Origin: JABAAE01 sp036336715
Lineage (GTDB): Bacteria > Planctomycetota > Planctomycetia > Pirellulales > Pirellulaceae
NCBI GenBank assembly: GCA_036336715.1
Contig: JAYZFP010000068.1
Location: forward strand, 1-64,000
Direction of reading: 5' to 3'
Length of the DNA: 64,000 bases
Positions 8,842 to 16,546 of this stretch are shown here, in pieces; position 1 is the first letter of the stretch, and each line of letters starts with the position of its first letter. The notes under the pieces are model-generated. The model was not told the DNA's origin. It saw only the letters and a list, made by a program, of their open reading frames with translations, and searched no databases. Both the position numbers and the translations under genes were made by a program.

Positions 8842-9702
8842 ATGCTCTACCAGAAAATCATGGCAACTTTTGCCTTCGAATTTTCCCGTTCCCTGACCAC
8901 CAGCCGGATCGCAACCAGCCTGGTACTGGCCCTGTTCGCGCCGGTCATGCTGAGCCTGATCGGAATGACCATCAACATTGACAATACGAGGCAGCAGATT
9001 CCATTTCCGCTGATCGTGTTGGGCATCTTTCATCTGCTGGCTATTTTCCTTGCCGTTTTGCTCTGGGCGACACCGGTCGTTTTCTCGGAGCTGGAGGCGA
9101 AAACGTGGACTTACCTTGCCATCCGCCCCCATGGAAAACTTTCATCCACCCTGGGAAAATATCTGAACGCGGTCTTTTGGGCGACCAGCACCGCTTCGGT
9201 TTCCTTGACGCTCTCCTGCCTGATCATCAGTCGATTTCGCTGGGATCCGCGGCAATTGCAGCCGCCCAATGCAACTTCATCACCCGCCATGCAGGAGTGG
9301 ATGGAAATCCTGACCCATTCCAGCCAACCGGTGATCGTCTGGTATTCCATCCTGCCCGCTCTTTTGCTGGGCGCTTTGGCACTCTCGTCCATCTTTATTC
9401 ACATCGGTTTGATTACCCACAAACGGGGTATGGTCTTTGCGCTGATTTATGCGGTTATCGAAACCATCTTTGCCTTTCTACCCGCGGTCGTCCGGAATTT
9501 CACGGTCGGCTATCACCTGCGGAACATTGCAATGAAAACGGCCCGCTTCAGTCCGCCACCCGATATCGATGAGCAGGTACTGCTGTCTGAAAACAGCATC
9601 TTGTTCCACATCCTGGTCCTGTTGGTCATCACGCTAGTCCATCTCGGTGCCGCCATTTACTGGTTGCATTCACGGGAATACATCACGGCCGAAGAATCCT
9701 GA
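8842..9702 (+). CDS. ABC-2 type permease (module 2)
   Basis: This 286-residue membrane protein starts two bases after the module 2 ATPase, with GGGGAGA as ribosome binding site just inside that gene. Six hydrophobic segments are visible, beginning with TSLVLALFAPVMLSLIGMTI and ending with ILVLLVITLVHLGAAIYWL. The phrase VVFSELEAKTWTYLAIRP matches the cytoplasmic coupling region expected of ABC-2 permeases. It is the last gene of the operon; a T-tailed hairpin follows 22 nt after the stop. Substrate unknown. Confidence 0.88.
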   Translation: MLYQKIMATFAFEFSRSLTTSRIATSLVLALFAPVMLSLIGMTINIDNTRQQIPFPLIVLGIFHLLAIFLAVLLWATPVVFSELEAKTWTYLAIRPHGKLSSTLGKYLNAVFWATSTASVSLTLSCLIISRFRWDPRQLQPPNATSSPAMQEWMEILTHSSQPVIVWYSILPALLLGALALSSIFIHIGLITHKRGMVFALIYAVIETIFAFLPAVVRNFTVGYHLRNIAMKTARFSPPPDIDEQVLLSENSILFHILVLLVITLVHLGAAIYWLHSREYITAEES

Positions 9703-9724
9703 ATCAGTTTCCACACCCCTTTCG

Positions 9725-9745
9725 AAAACCGGTCACCGGTTTTTT
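9725..9745 (+). terminator. Rho-independent terminator of the ABC operon
   Basis: AAAACCGG (9725-9732) and CCGGTTTT (9736-9743) form an 8-bp stem with a 3-nt loop, with six T residues from 9740 to 9745. It lies just after the last permease gene. Confidence 0.75.
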
Positions 9746-9761
9746 CCTGCAGGATGGAGCG

Positions 9762-9803
9762 TAAGCGGTACGCGCGCAAAAATAAGCGGTACGCGCGCAA
9801 AAA
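9762..9803. repeat. Two exact tandem copies of a 21-bp unit
   Basis: The unit begins TAAGCGGTACGCGCGC and ends in five A residues. It occurs at 9762-9782 and again, identically, at 9783-9803. It lies between two hairpins in the gap between convergent genes. It belongs to the set of short tandem duplications seen across the window. Confidence 0.9.
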
Positions 9804-9831
9804 AATGCGAGGAAAGAATTCCTCGCATTTT
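9802..9831. terminator. Bidirectional terminator between convergent genes
   Basis: AAAATGCGAGGAA (9802-9814) and its exact reverse complement (9819-9831) form a 13-bp stem with a 4-nt loop. The stem is A-rich on one side and T-rich on the other, so it can act for the lipoprotein gene on the minus strand and as a back-up for the ABC operon on the plus strand. Confidence 0.75.
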
Positions 9832-9917
9832 CTGTATTTGTCGAATTAATTTGTCGAATTGTTTTTTCAGCCAAAGATTGTCCTGAAAAGAACCATTCGC
9901 AAAATTCGCCCGGCGAA

Positions 9918-10142
9918 TCAGTCTGGAGCGGAAACGGCTTTGGCTTCGCCACCAGCAGCGGTGGTTTTCTTCTTGCCGCTCTCATTGTCCTGAGATTCAT
10001 CCTCTTCCATCTTGGGTGCTTTTTTGCCGGATGTGTCGGTCTTTTTTGTCGAGTTGTCAGCAGCACCGCCACAACCCACGATTCCAGTCGAAACGACGAG
10101 AGCCGCCACAACGAACAGTGTGTAGATTTTTTTCATTTTCAT
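9918..10142 (-). CDS. Small predicted lipoprotein
   Basis: This 74-residue protein has a lysine-rich start, a hydrophobic core (TLFVVAALVVST) and a lipobox ending at C24 (GIVGC), so it is probably lipid-anchored after cleavage. The mature part is short, highly charged and of low complexity (rich in K, E, D, S), with no recognisable domain. AGGATGAG lies directly upstream of ATG 10142; a second ATG at 10136 has better spacing. It follows the DUF1559 gene on the same strand, separated by a terminator-like hairpin whose T-run ends just before this gene's ribosome binding site. Small lipoproteins next to DUF1559 genes are common in planctomycetes. Function unknown. Confidence 0.8.
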   Translation of the reverse strand: MKMKKIYTLFVVAALVVSTGIVGCGGAADNSTKKTDTSGKKAPKMEEDESQDNESGKKKTTAAGGEAKAVSAPD

Positions 10143-10150
10143 CTCATCCT

Positions 10151-10180
10151 AAAAAAAGTACGAGGCGAAATGCCTCGTAC
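10151..10180 (-). terminator. Intercistronic terminator between DUF1559 and lipoprotein genes
   Basis: GTACGAGGC (10158-10166) pairs perfectly with GCCTCGTAC (10172-10180) across a 5-nt loop. Read on the minus strand it is followed by seven T residues (10157-10151). It lies 27 nt after the DUF1559 stop and immediately before the lipoprotein ribosome binding site, so the lipoprotein would be made by read-through or from its own promoter. Confidence 0.8.
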
Positions 10181-10206
10181 GCTTGAAAAATCAACCTGGT
10201 TTTTGA

Positions 10207-11271
10207 CTAGTCTTCCAGTTCGACAACCTGGGCATCTCGCATACCAGCGATGTAGTACCAAGGCCACAGGTCAATGTTCTCGGAAATCGGTCGAACCGAT
10301 CCGTCACCGAGAGCAAACTGGGTGATCTGTGGGTGCTCAGAGCTGAACTGATACCATGCTCGATAGTAAGGGTTCTGATCAGCATTGCTGTCGATTGGAC
10401 AGGGATAACGGTTTTTCAAACCCCATTTGACTGGGAGTGCACCGCCACCAATCCAAGACTGGGAGAAGTTACGGGTTCGGTTTCCACCGAGATAGTTTGC
10501 GTAACCACCAATGATCTCACCAAACGCCAGAGTGTTACTGGAACCGTCAAGGATCGATCCAAAGGTGTTCCGCGAACGGTTACCGTAGATACCTTCGTGT
10601 GGCTCACAGGAGTTTGGATAGGCGTGGTTACTGCCAACGCCCGCAACGCCCATGTAGTTGGTACGACCCAGGTTGGCACCCGTAAAGGAGCTTGCTGTGA
10701 AGTAACCCATAACCAGGGAGCCGTCTCCAAAAGGACAGGTCGCAGGATTGCGGGGCTCAGCACCATTACGGAAAGGGTACATGAACGCCGAGGTACCATT
10801 TACGGCCTCGTAAGCATCCGTGGAAGGACAAAGGAGTGAATTGATTCGCGTCAGCGAAACATTCCAAACATCGTCACGGGTCCACCAGGTTCCGTGAGGA
10901 CCACCCAGGAACCGGGTCAGGTTCATGTCCAGTTCGAAATAGGTCGAATCTTCTACCTGGTCGTACAGGTTGTTCTGCTCCATGTAAGGAAGCAGGTGAG
11001 CGACGACGCCGGTGTGCTGAACGGCCCAGAAACTGCCGTCCCAAAGACCTTGGTTACCACCCAGGTATCCCGGAGGAAACTTTTTTCGGGTGTCGTGATA
11101 GTTGTGCGACGCCAAAGCGAGTTGCTTCAGGTTGTTGGCGCACTGGGTTCGACGGGCTGCTTCACGTGCGGCCTGTACCGCGGGAAGCAGGAGAGCAATC
11201 AAAATACCGATGATTGCAATCACAACGAGAAGCTCCACCAAAGTGAAACCCCTTTTCTTTGCTGCTGTCAT
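10207..11271 (-). CDS. DUF1559 protein with prepilin-type N-terminus
   Basis: This 354-residue protein starts with a short basic leader and the class III (type IV prepilin) signal GFTLVELLVVIAIIGILIALL. A prepilin peptidase should cleave before F, leaving the hydrophobic helix for pilus or pseudopilus assembly. The AREAARRTQCANNLKQLALA segment that follows is diagnostic of the DUF1559 family, which is greatly expanded in planctomycetes. The C-terminus has the family's ALGDGSVRPISENID block. The start at 11271 is preceded by AGAGG with 7-nt spacing. Members are thought to be secreted or surface pseudopilin-like proteins of unknown role. A strong terminator follows. Confidence 0.93.
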   Translation of the reverse strand: MTAAKKRGFTLVELLVVIAIIGILIALLLPAVQAAREAARRTQCANNLKQLALASHNYHDTRKKFPPGYLGGNQGLWDGSFWAVQHTGVVAHLLPYMEQNNLYDQVEDSTYFELDMNLTRFLGGPHGTWWTRDDVWNVSLTRINSLLCPSTDAYEAVNGTSAFMYPFRNGAEPRNPATCPFGDGSLVMGYFTASSFTGANLGRTNYMGVAGVGSNHAYPNSCEPHEGIYGNRSRNTFGSILDGSSNTLAFGEIIGGYANYLGGNRTRNFSQSWIGGGALPVKWGLKNRYPCPIDSNADQNPYYRAWYQFSSEHPQITQFALGDGSVRPISENIDLWPWYYIAGMRDAQVVELED

Positions 11272-11281
11272 ATAGCAACCT

Positions 11282-11727
11282 CTCTAGAAAGAAAAATAAA
11301 ATGAATAAGGAAACCGAATACTGCCCACACACGGACTTTATCCGCATCACACAGTGTATCAGGAATATTTCGGCTGTTGGGGACAAATCCCGAAAAAGGT
11401 GAACTTTTTCGATACCAAAACGTATAACCGGGTTTTCCCCAACCCAAGGCAAATCGAGGCTTTCAAGTCCATCAGGGAATCTGTTCAGACGGGTGGCAAC
11501 GCCGCCAAAGCGAGGCTTAAAAAGGGCATATTTGCCTTGGATTCACGATCACAGCCGATGTTAATGCAAAAAATCAATCCGTTAGTGAGCGACCGGACAT
11601 CGCTCAGATGTCAGAAGAAGCGGGCACAGAGCCCCCGAGGCACGCGGACCACCCCTGCCGTGGGCCGATCGCCAACGGCAGAGCGTCAGTTTTCCACAAA
11701 ATCCCGCTTGCTTGGAGGGACATCCGC
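11282..11727. other. Upstream region of the DUF1559 gene
   Basis: About 450 nt between two minus-strand genes. It should hold the DUF1559 promoter, but I cannot pick one box pair with confidence. A hairpin with arms CTGCCGT (11655-11661) and ACGGCAG (11675-11681), extended by two more pairs, lies about 50-70 nt past the oxidoreductase stop. It lacks a T-run on the minus strand and could be a weak transcript end. A second 6-bp stem is at 11587-11605. No gene is supported. Confidence 0.4.
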
Positions 11728-13521
11728 TCAGACATCCAGTCTTTTGCGGACGTTTTCGATGGAACAGTTGTCCTCCGGCTCAGGAACGGCATCATGATCC
11801 ACATCAAACCATTCAGGTTTGAAGCGGATAAATCCATGCTGGTTCTCTCCCAAAGCCGGGTTGTTGGTGTTTTTGATCGCAAGGCGAGCGGTGAGCGCCA
11901 TGACCGCGTCCGCGAGGGCGATGCGGGGACTGCAGCGGGGCTGGTTGCCCCAATCCTTGGACGCGATGCAATAAGCCCAATGCTCGATTTGCTCCGCGTA
12001 ACCGCGACTGACCGGTCCGTAGGTCGCCGCTTCCGCGGGGCCACTGTCGCCGCTTTGGGTGGTGTCCAGGACTGCTTCACCCGCCTTGCTGACGCTGGCA
12101 CCCACCTTGGTCGATGTCGAGCTGTTTTTGTAGATCAGAACATCTTTCTCTTTTTCCAGGACCAGGGTTCCCTTGGTTCCCATGACGACCTCACCGTAAC
12201 CCCCGTAACCGTTTCCATTGATCGAGGAATAGGTGACGATGATCCTCTTGTTGGGGTCCTCCATTCCGCTGGGGATACCGGTGGTCGGGTTGGGGACGTT
12301 GTAAACCGGGTCTTCGTATCCAACCCGGTACCCCGGCTCGTACCCGGGACCCGGGAACTCAAACGTACAGTACACATGATCGTCCGCGTCTCGATCCTTG
12401 GGGAAGATGTGCCTTCCACCAGCCGCATGTACCGTCAGGGGCAGAATTTTCTGGTCACTCAGGGCACTGATGAAAATGCTGGCTGCGTCGAGTTGGTGAG
12501 AACCAAGTTCAGCCATCAGACCACCGCCGGTGCGGTCCCAGATTCTCCAGCGGATCAGCTCTTCCAGGCCACCCACTTCATCGGTGCCATAACCGGCCTT
12601 GCTGAGAGTGGAGCTTGCCACGTCACCATCAGCAATCAACTGCGTCCACTGCTCGATCTGCTTGAGTGTCTTGCGATCCGGGGCACTGACGCTTTTCAGT
12701 GCCGCAAGCTTGGAACCGATTTGATCGATGTGCTTGCCATCTGCCGTTTTCTCGCCTCCAGGCAGCGGCATCGACCATGAATCGCGACCCGGCAGATTTC
12801 CGCGGTGCCACTGGGCCCGGATATGGTGAATCTCACCCAGCAATCCCCACTTGATCAGGTTAATCGCGTTGTCGTACAGAACGCTGTAATGTCGCTGGTG
12901 ACCAGTAGCGCAGTAGAGGCGTTTTTCATTGGATACCCTCCCCATCATTTTGCATTCAGCGATGTTGTGGGCCATCAGCTTCTCGGTCAGCACATGCTTG
13001 CCCGCCTTCATGGCGTCGATGGAGACCTGGGCATGCAGGAACAGAGGCAGAGCGATAATCACGGCGTCGATATCTTTTCGCTTGAGGACCTCGCGATAAT
13101 CGTACATCTCGACAGCGACATTTTTCCGGGCCTGGTCCTCAGACTGGTAGCCGTAGACATCCATCAGCCCCTTGCGGTACTTCTTGGCATTTGCGGACGA
13201 CCAATCACCATGAAAGGCCCGAAAAATGCTGGATGGGCGAATATCACAGATCGCCTTGACCTCGACGTAATTCGGATTCAACGCACCGATCAGGACATTC
13301 CCTTCATCACCGGTCCCGATGACGGCCACACGGACGGGGTTTGCTGGACGACCGTAACCGAAATAAAGGGCACCGATGCCGGCAGCCGAAACGCCCCCCG
13401 CGGCGATTACCTGCTTGAGGAAACCTCGACGGTGCCGGTGATGCGTGTTTCGGTCGTAATCGGTCAGCACATCGTAATAGTTGTCGCGGCCAACTTGGCG
13501 TTCATCGGGAGTCAGGTTCAT
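11728..13521 (-). CDS. Gfo/Idh/MocA family oxidoreductase, exported
   Basis: This 597-residue protein has a twin-arginine-like segment (HRRGFLKQVIAAGG) near residue 32, so export by the Tat system is likely. The NAD(P)-binding fold follows, with VAVIGTGDEGNVLIG and the family's EKLMAHN segment in place of the common EKP. The length is well above the 350-450 typical of the family because of an extended N-terminus and long insertions in the C-terminal half. Its ATG overlaps the DoxX stop by one base (TGATG), so the two are translationally coupled. Family members act on sugars or inositols; the substrate here is unknown. Confidence 0.88.
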   Translation of the reverse strand: MNLTPDERQVGRDNYYDVLTDYDRNTHHRHRRGFLKQVIAAGGVSAAGIGALYFGYGRPANPVRVAVIGTGDEGNVLIGALNPNYVEVKAICDIRPSSIFRAFHGDWSSANAKKYRKGLMDVYGYQSEDQARKNVAVEMYDYREVLKRKDIDAVIIALPLFLHAQVSIDAMKAGKHVLTEKLMAHNIAECKMMGRVSNEKRLYCATGHQRHYSVLYDNAINLIKWGLLGEIHHIRAQWHRGNLPGRDSWSMPLPGGEKTADGKHIDQIGSKLAALKSVSAPDRKTLKQIEQWTQLIADGDVASSTLSKAGYGTDEVGGLEELIRWRIWDRTGGGLMAELGSHQLDAASIFISALSDQKILPLTVHAAGGRHIFPKDRDADDHVYCTFEFPGPGYEPGYRVGYEDPVYNVPNPTTGIPSGMEDPNKRIIVTYSSINGNGYGGYGEVVMGTKGTLVLEKEKDVLIYKNSSTSTKVGASVSKAGEAVLDTTQSGDSGPAEAATYGPVSRGYAEQIEHWAYCIASKDWGNQPRCSPRIALADAVMALTARLAIKNTNNPALGENQHGFIRFKPEWFDVDHDAVPEPEDNCSIENVRKRLDV

Positions 13522-14669
13522 CAGGCCAGTTCCTCTGTCTCAGGTTTCAAAATTCGCCTCAGTCCGGCGTGGATAAAGTAATCCAGACCGGCATATCGGC
13601 CCGCGCAAGTCGCAAACAGGACAAACGCGGCAAACATTTCAATTGCGTAAAGTATCGTCGTCGGAGCGGAAGCTTCACCCAAAATCGCGGGCTGGGTCAT
13701 CAAAATTGACAACAAAAAGCCGCCCGCGGCGAGCGCTGCGGTGCGGGCAAACAGCCCGAGGATCAAAAGCAGACCGACCGCCATGTCGAAATAGGGAATT
13801 ATACGGTTGATCAGCTGAATGGATTCAGATTCCGAAGGTTTATCCAGTTTTAATGCAACTTTTTGACCATCACTCAAATTCGCCAGGTGGAGCAACTCGT
13901 ACTCGAATCCTTCCCAGTAGCTGTCAATGGTGGCCAACCACCCTGCCGCCGCAGAAATTCGGTCGTACTTGATCGTTTCTACCTGGTCCCGAAGCAGGTT
14001 TACTTTTTTCGCCGCCTGCTTCATTCTCGAGTCGCGGACCTCGTCTTTTCCCGAATCGGACGTGGAATCCGTATTGGTGCTGACAAAGTCACGCTGGAAG
14101 CCATCAAGCCTGTCTTCGCCAAGAAAGTAGTAGTTGATTTCTTCTTCGTTGGCAGACAGAAAATACTCCAGCTGCTCGCTGTATTTTCGGAAGATCCGGT
14201 TGGCATCTCCGCCTGCCCTGGCAGCCCGGATCGCAAGGATGGTCTGTTCATCTCTCTTGTAGCGGGAATTGGCGATCAGGTAGGGCTCAGAAGCGGGATC
14301 CATCGATTCCAGCCGGATTCGGGTCTGCTCACGCCGCCTGACCAGGCGGGCCTCCTCCTTGATCAGCTCATCAACAATGTAATTCTTGTATTGCTCCCAG
14401 ATTTCGAGGGTTTTCCGGGCGTCGATTTTGTTGGAACCCTCTTTCAGGGGATCGTAGCAGAGTCGAATGCGTCCATCGGCATCCGGGATCATGTTTTGAA
14501 ACAACGGCGCAAAAGGCCCCTTGGCCGCTTTTAGAAAGCCGGTCGAATCAAAACCGCCCTGGCGATATTTCTGATGCCCCTGATCAAAAAAATGAAACCC
14601 GATCGTAATCCGCAAAGCTGCGAGAAACAGGAAGGAGACGACAATTTGAAATTTGTTGAGCTGGAACAA
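13521..14669 (-). CDS. DoxX-like membrane protein with a large insertion
   Basis: This 382-residue protein resembles the DoxX family at both ends. The first hydrophobic segment (FLFLAALRITIGFHFFDQGHQKY) matches the DoxX start, and the last 110 residues contain three more segments (DMAVGLLLILGLFARTAAL and onward). Typical DoxX proteins have about 130-150 residues. Here roughly 230 polar residues are inserted after the first segment; they are rich in charged residues and look largely helical. The start is TTG at 14669, with AGG seven to nine bases upstream. The gene is coupled by a one-base overlap to the oxidoreductase downstream. DoxX proteins are linked to respiratory and sulfur redox chemistry; the role here is not established. 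Confidence 0.75.
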   Translation of the reverse strand: MFQLNKFQIVVSFLFLAALRITIGFHFFDQGHQKYRQGGFDSTGFLKAAKGPFAPLFQNMIPDADGRIRLCYDPLKEGSNKIDARKTLEIWEQYKNYIVDELIKEEARLVRRREQTRIRLESMDPASEPYLIANSRYKRDEQTILAIRAARAGGDANRIFRKYSEQLEYFLSANEEEINYYFLGEDRLDGFQRDFVSTNTDSTSDSGKDEVRDSRMKQAAKKVNLLRDQVETIKYDRISAAAGWLATIDSYWEGFEYELLHLANLSDGQKVALKLDKPSESESIQLINRIIPYFDMAVGLLLILGLFARTAALAAGGFLLSILMTQPAILGEASAPTTILYAIEMFAAFVLFATCAGRYAGLDYFIHAGLRRILKPETEELA

Positions 14670-14863
14670 AATCCTGCCTGATGGGTGGGGAAAAGGAAGG
14701 TTTCAAACGGTAATTCACGGCTTCCCCGTCCGCCGGACAGGGTTGGACCGCCTTCGGGGCGGAGGTCGGCAGCGAATCAGATGCGGTCAGGATGCGCAGG
14801 GGAAGACTATCTCGGTGCTTCATTATGATTGATCCGGAGAAAATTTCAAAGTCACCAAAACAA

Positions 14864-16312
14864 TCAGTTGGGAGCATCCTCTGCTTTTATCGGCCCCGGC
14901 GACGTGATTCTGGTTGCATTTCTGGCTGCTCCCGGCATTTCTCCCCTGCGAAACCCGGGCGACCTTTTTCCGTGGACATCTTCGCGATCGGGGGTGGGAT
15001 TTTCGGGAACCGTATCCCCCGTCTGCTCCGTCCAGTAATCGAGCAACCCGACCAGCTGCTTCAGTTTTTCGCCGTAAAGGGGGGCCTGTGCCAGGTTGTT
15101 CAGTTGCTGGGGGTCTGTATCGAGATTGTACAACTCAAACCGGGGACGATTTTTTCGAAACAGATCTGACTGCGCGGCCGAAAGACGGGCTTTTTCCCGT
15201 TGTTCCCACAATTCCTGACCGGCAGGAAAACGTGGAGCCGACTCAACACACATGTTCATCCGGTCCGGATATTGATTGCGAATCAACACGAAATTTCCCA
15301 TACGGACCATCCGTTCATGGGCCTGGAAAACATGCCAGTTGTGTTCGGCAAAAACGCAATCTCGTGTTTTTTGTGCCGGATCCTTCAGGATTCGGGAAAA
15401 ACTGACCCCCTGGACCCTCGGATCCACCCCGACACCCGATAATTCCAGTACGGTCGCGCAAATGTCGATCGAACTGACCAGCGACCGGGTCACGGCCGGA
15501 CGAACCGTACCAGGGGACCAGACCAGGAGCGGAGTGCGGATGCCCGAATCATAGAGACGGGTTTTACAGCGGGGGAAAGGACGTCCGTTATCAGCGCAAA
15601 AGATCACATAAGTCTGCCTTTCGATCTTTTGCCGTTTCAACTCCTCGAGCACCCTGCCAACATAAAGGTCGATCCGGCTGACTTCGTGATAATAGTCCGC
15701 CAGGTCCCGCCGGGTCAGCGGCCCGTCAAACAGGTAATCCGGCACGACGACGTCACTCTCCTGATAAGTCGGAACCCCCTCGGAAACGGCCCAGCCCCGG
15801 TGGGCATCGGTGGAAGCAAACCAGCAGAAGAATGGTTTTTCCCTGGGGCGATTCTTCAGAATTTCAACCCAGTCTTCTTCCTTGCCGGGGCCTTTTCCCT
15901 TGGAAATCCTGTCGAAGGCTCTTTGGGTGGCCGGTCCCATGTGATTCTTGCCCGAAAGCACCGTGTAATAACCGGCTTTTCTCAGAGCCTCGGGATACTG
16001 GAACTGGCCCTCGGGCAGGTTGGTGTGCAACTCGCAGGCACCCGTATTGTGGGGGTAACGACCGGTGATCATGCTGCAGCGACTGGGACTGCAACTGCTG
16101 ATTGTCAGGTAGGCGTTCTCAAAACGGAGCCCTTCCCTGGCCATACGATCCAGTTGGGGTGTCCGGATGGTCGGATGCCCATAACACCCCAGGTCGTTCT
16201 GGCTGACGTCGTCAACAACAATGAAAACAAAATTCGGTCGATCCCCGGCTTCCAGTACAGCGGCTGAAAAAAAAAGCAAAACAAGGAACGTCCGTTGAAA
16301 GCAAGCTGACAT
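14864..16312 (-). CDS. Type I sulfatase, secreted
   Basis: This 482-residue protein has a cleavable signal peptide (LVLLFFSAAVLEAG) and the sulfatase start PNFVFIVVDD with its metal-binding aspartates. The active-site motif is C74-S-P-S-R, the form in which Cys is converted to formylglycine by a sulfatase-modifying enzyme before export. TGRYPHN and GKNHMG are also typical. Such enzymes remove sulfate esters, in marine planctomycetes mostly from algal polysaccharides. The start is at 16312, with AGGA about 12 nt upstream. The leader in front of it contains four tandem 16-bp repeats. The specific substrate cannot be read from sequence. Confidence 0.93.
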   Translation of the reverse strand: MSACFQRTFLVLLFFSAAVLEAGDRPNFVFIVVDDVSQNDLGCYGHPTIRTPQLDRMAREGLRFENAYLTISSCSPSRCSMITGRYPHNTGACELHTNLPEGQFQYPEALRKAGYYTVLSGKNHMGPATQRAFDRISKGKGPGKEEDWVEILKNRPREKPFFCWFASTDAHRGWAVSEGVPTYQESDVVVPDYLFDGPLTRRDLADYYHEVSRIDLYVGRVLEELKRQKIERQTYVIFCADNGRPFPRCKTRLYDSGIRTPLLVWSPGTVRPAVTRSLVSSIDICATVLELSGVGVDPRVQGVSFSRILKDPAQKTRDCVFAEHNWHVFQAHERMVRMGNFVLIRNQYPDRMNMCVESAPRFPAGQELWEQREKARLSAAQSDLFRKNRPRFELYNLDTDPQQLNNLAQAPLYGEKLKQLVGLLDYWTEQTGDTVPENPTPDREDVHGKRSPGFRRGEMPGAARNATRITSPGPIKAEDAPN

Positions 16313-16425
16313 GAGTGCCGAAATCCTGGGTGGTTCTGGGTGGAAGAGTGGCTACCGATGGGAGCAAGACCTGCTGGCCTCCACCTGATTCTGACAGGTC
16401 AGTTCCCGGGTGGCAAACAGGATCG

Positions 16426-16489
16426 CCCGACTACGCAAAAACCCGACTACGCAAAAACCCGACTACGCAAAAGCCCGACTACGCAAAAA
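16426..16489. repeat. Four tandem copies of a 16-bp unit
   Basis: Units CCCGACTACGCAAAAA lie at 16426-16441, 16442-16457, 16458-16473 (last base G) and 16474-16489. There are no spacers, so this is not a CRISPR. The array lies between the M48 protease stop and the sulfatase start, both minus strand, and would sit in the sulfatase leader or the protease trailer. Confidence 0.95.
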
Positions 16490-16512
16490 GAAGAGGACAA
16501 ACCCTTCCTTCT

Positions 16513-16546
16513 CTACGGAAAACGGATCAGGCTTCCGTTTCCGTAG
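16513..16546 (-). other. Strong inverted repeat spanning the M48 protease stop codon
   Basis: CTACGGAAAACGGA (16513-16526) and TCCGTTTCCGTAG (16534-16546) are reverse complements apart from one bulged A. The 7-nt loop contains the stop codon TGA (minus strand, 16529-16527). No T-run follows, so a simple intrinsic terminator is unlikely; it may stabilise the mRNA end. Confidence 0.7.

Noticed and set aside
11354..11797. 147-codon plus-strand frame between the DUF1559 and oxidoreductase genes
   Set aside because: Half of it is antisense to the oxidoreductase; no domain or ribosome binding site.
16426..16489. Direct repeats as a possible CRISPR array
   Set aside because: The 16-bp units are immediately adjacent with no spacers, and no cas gene is nearby.
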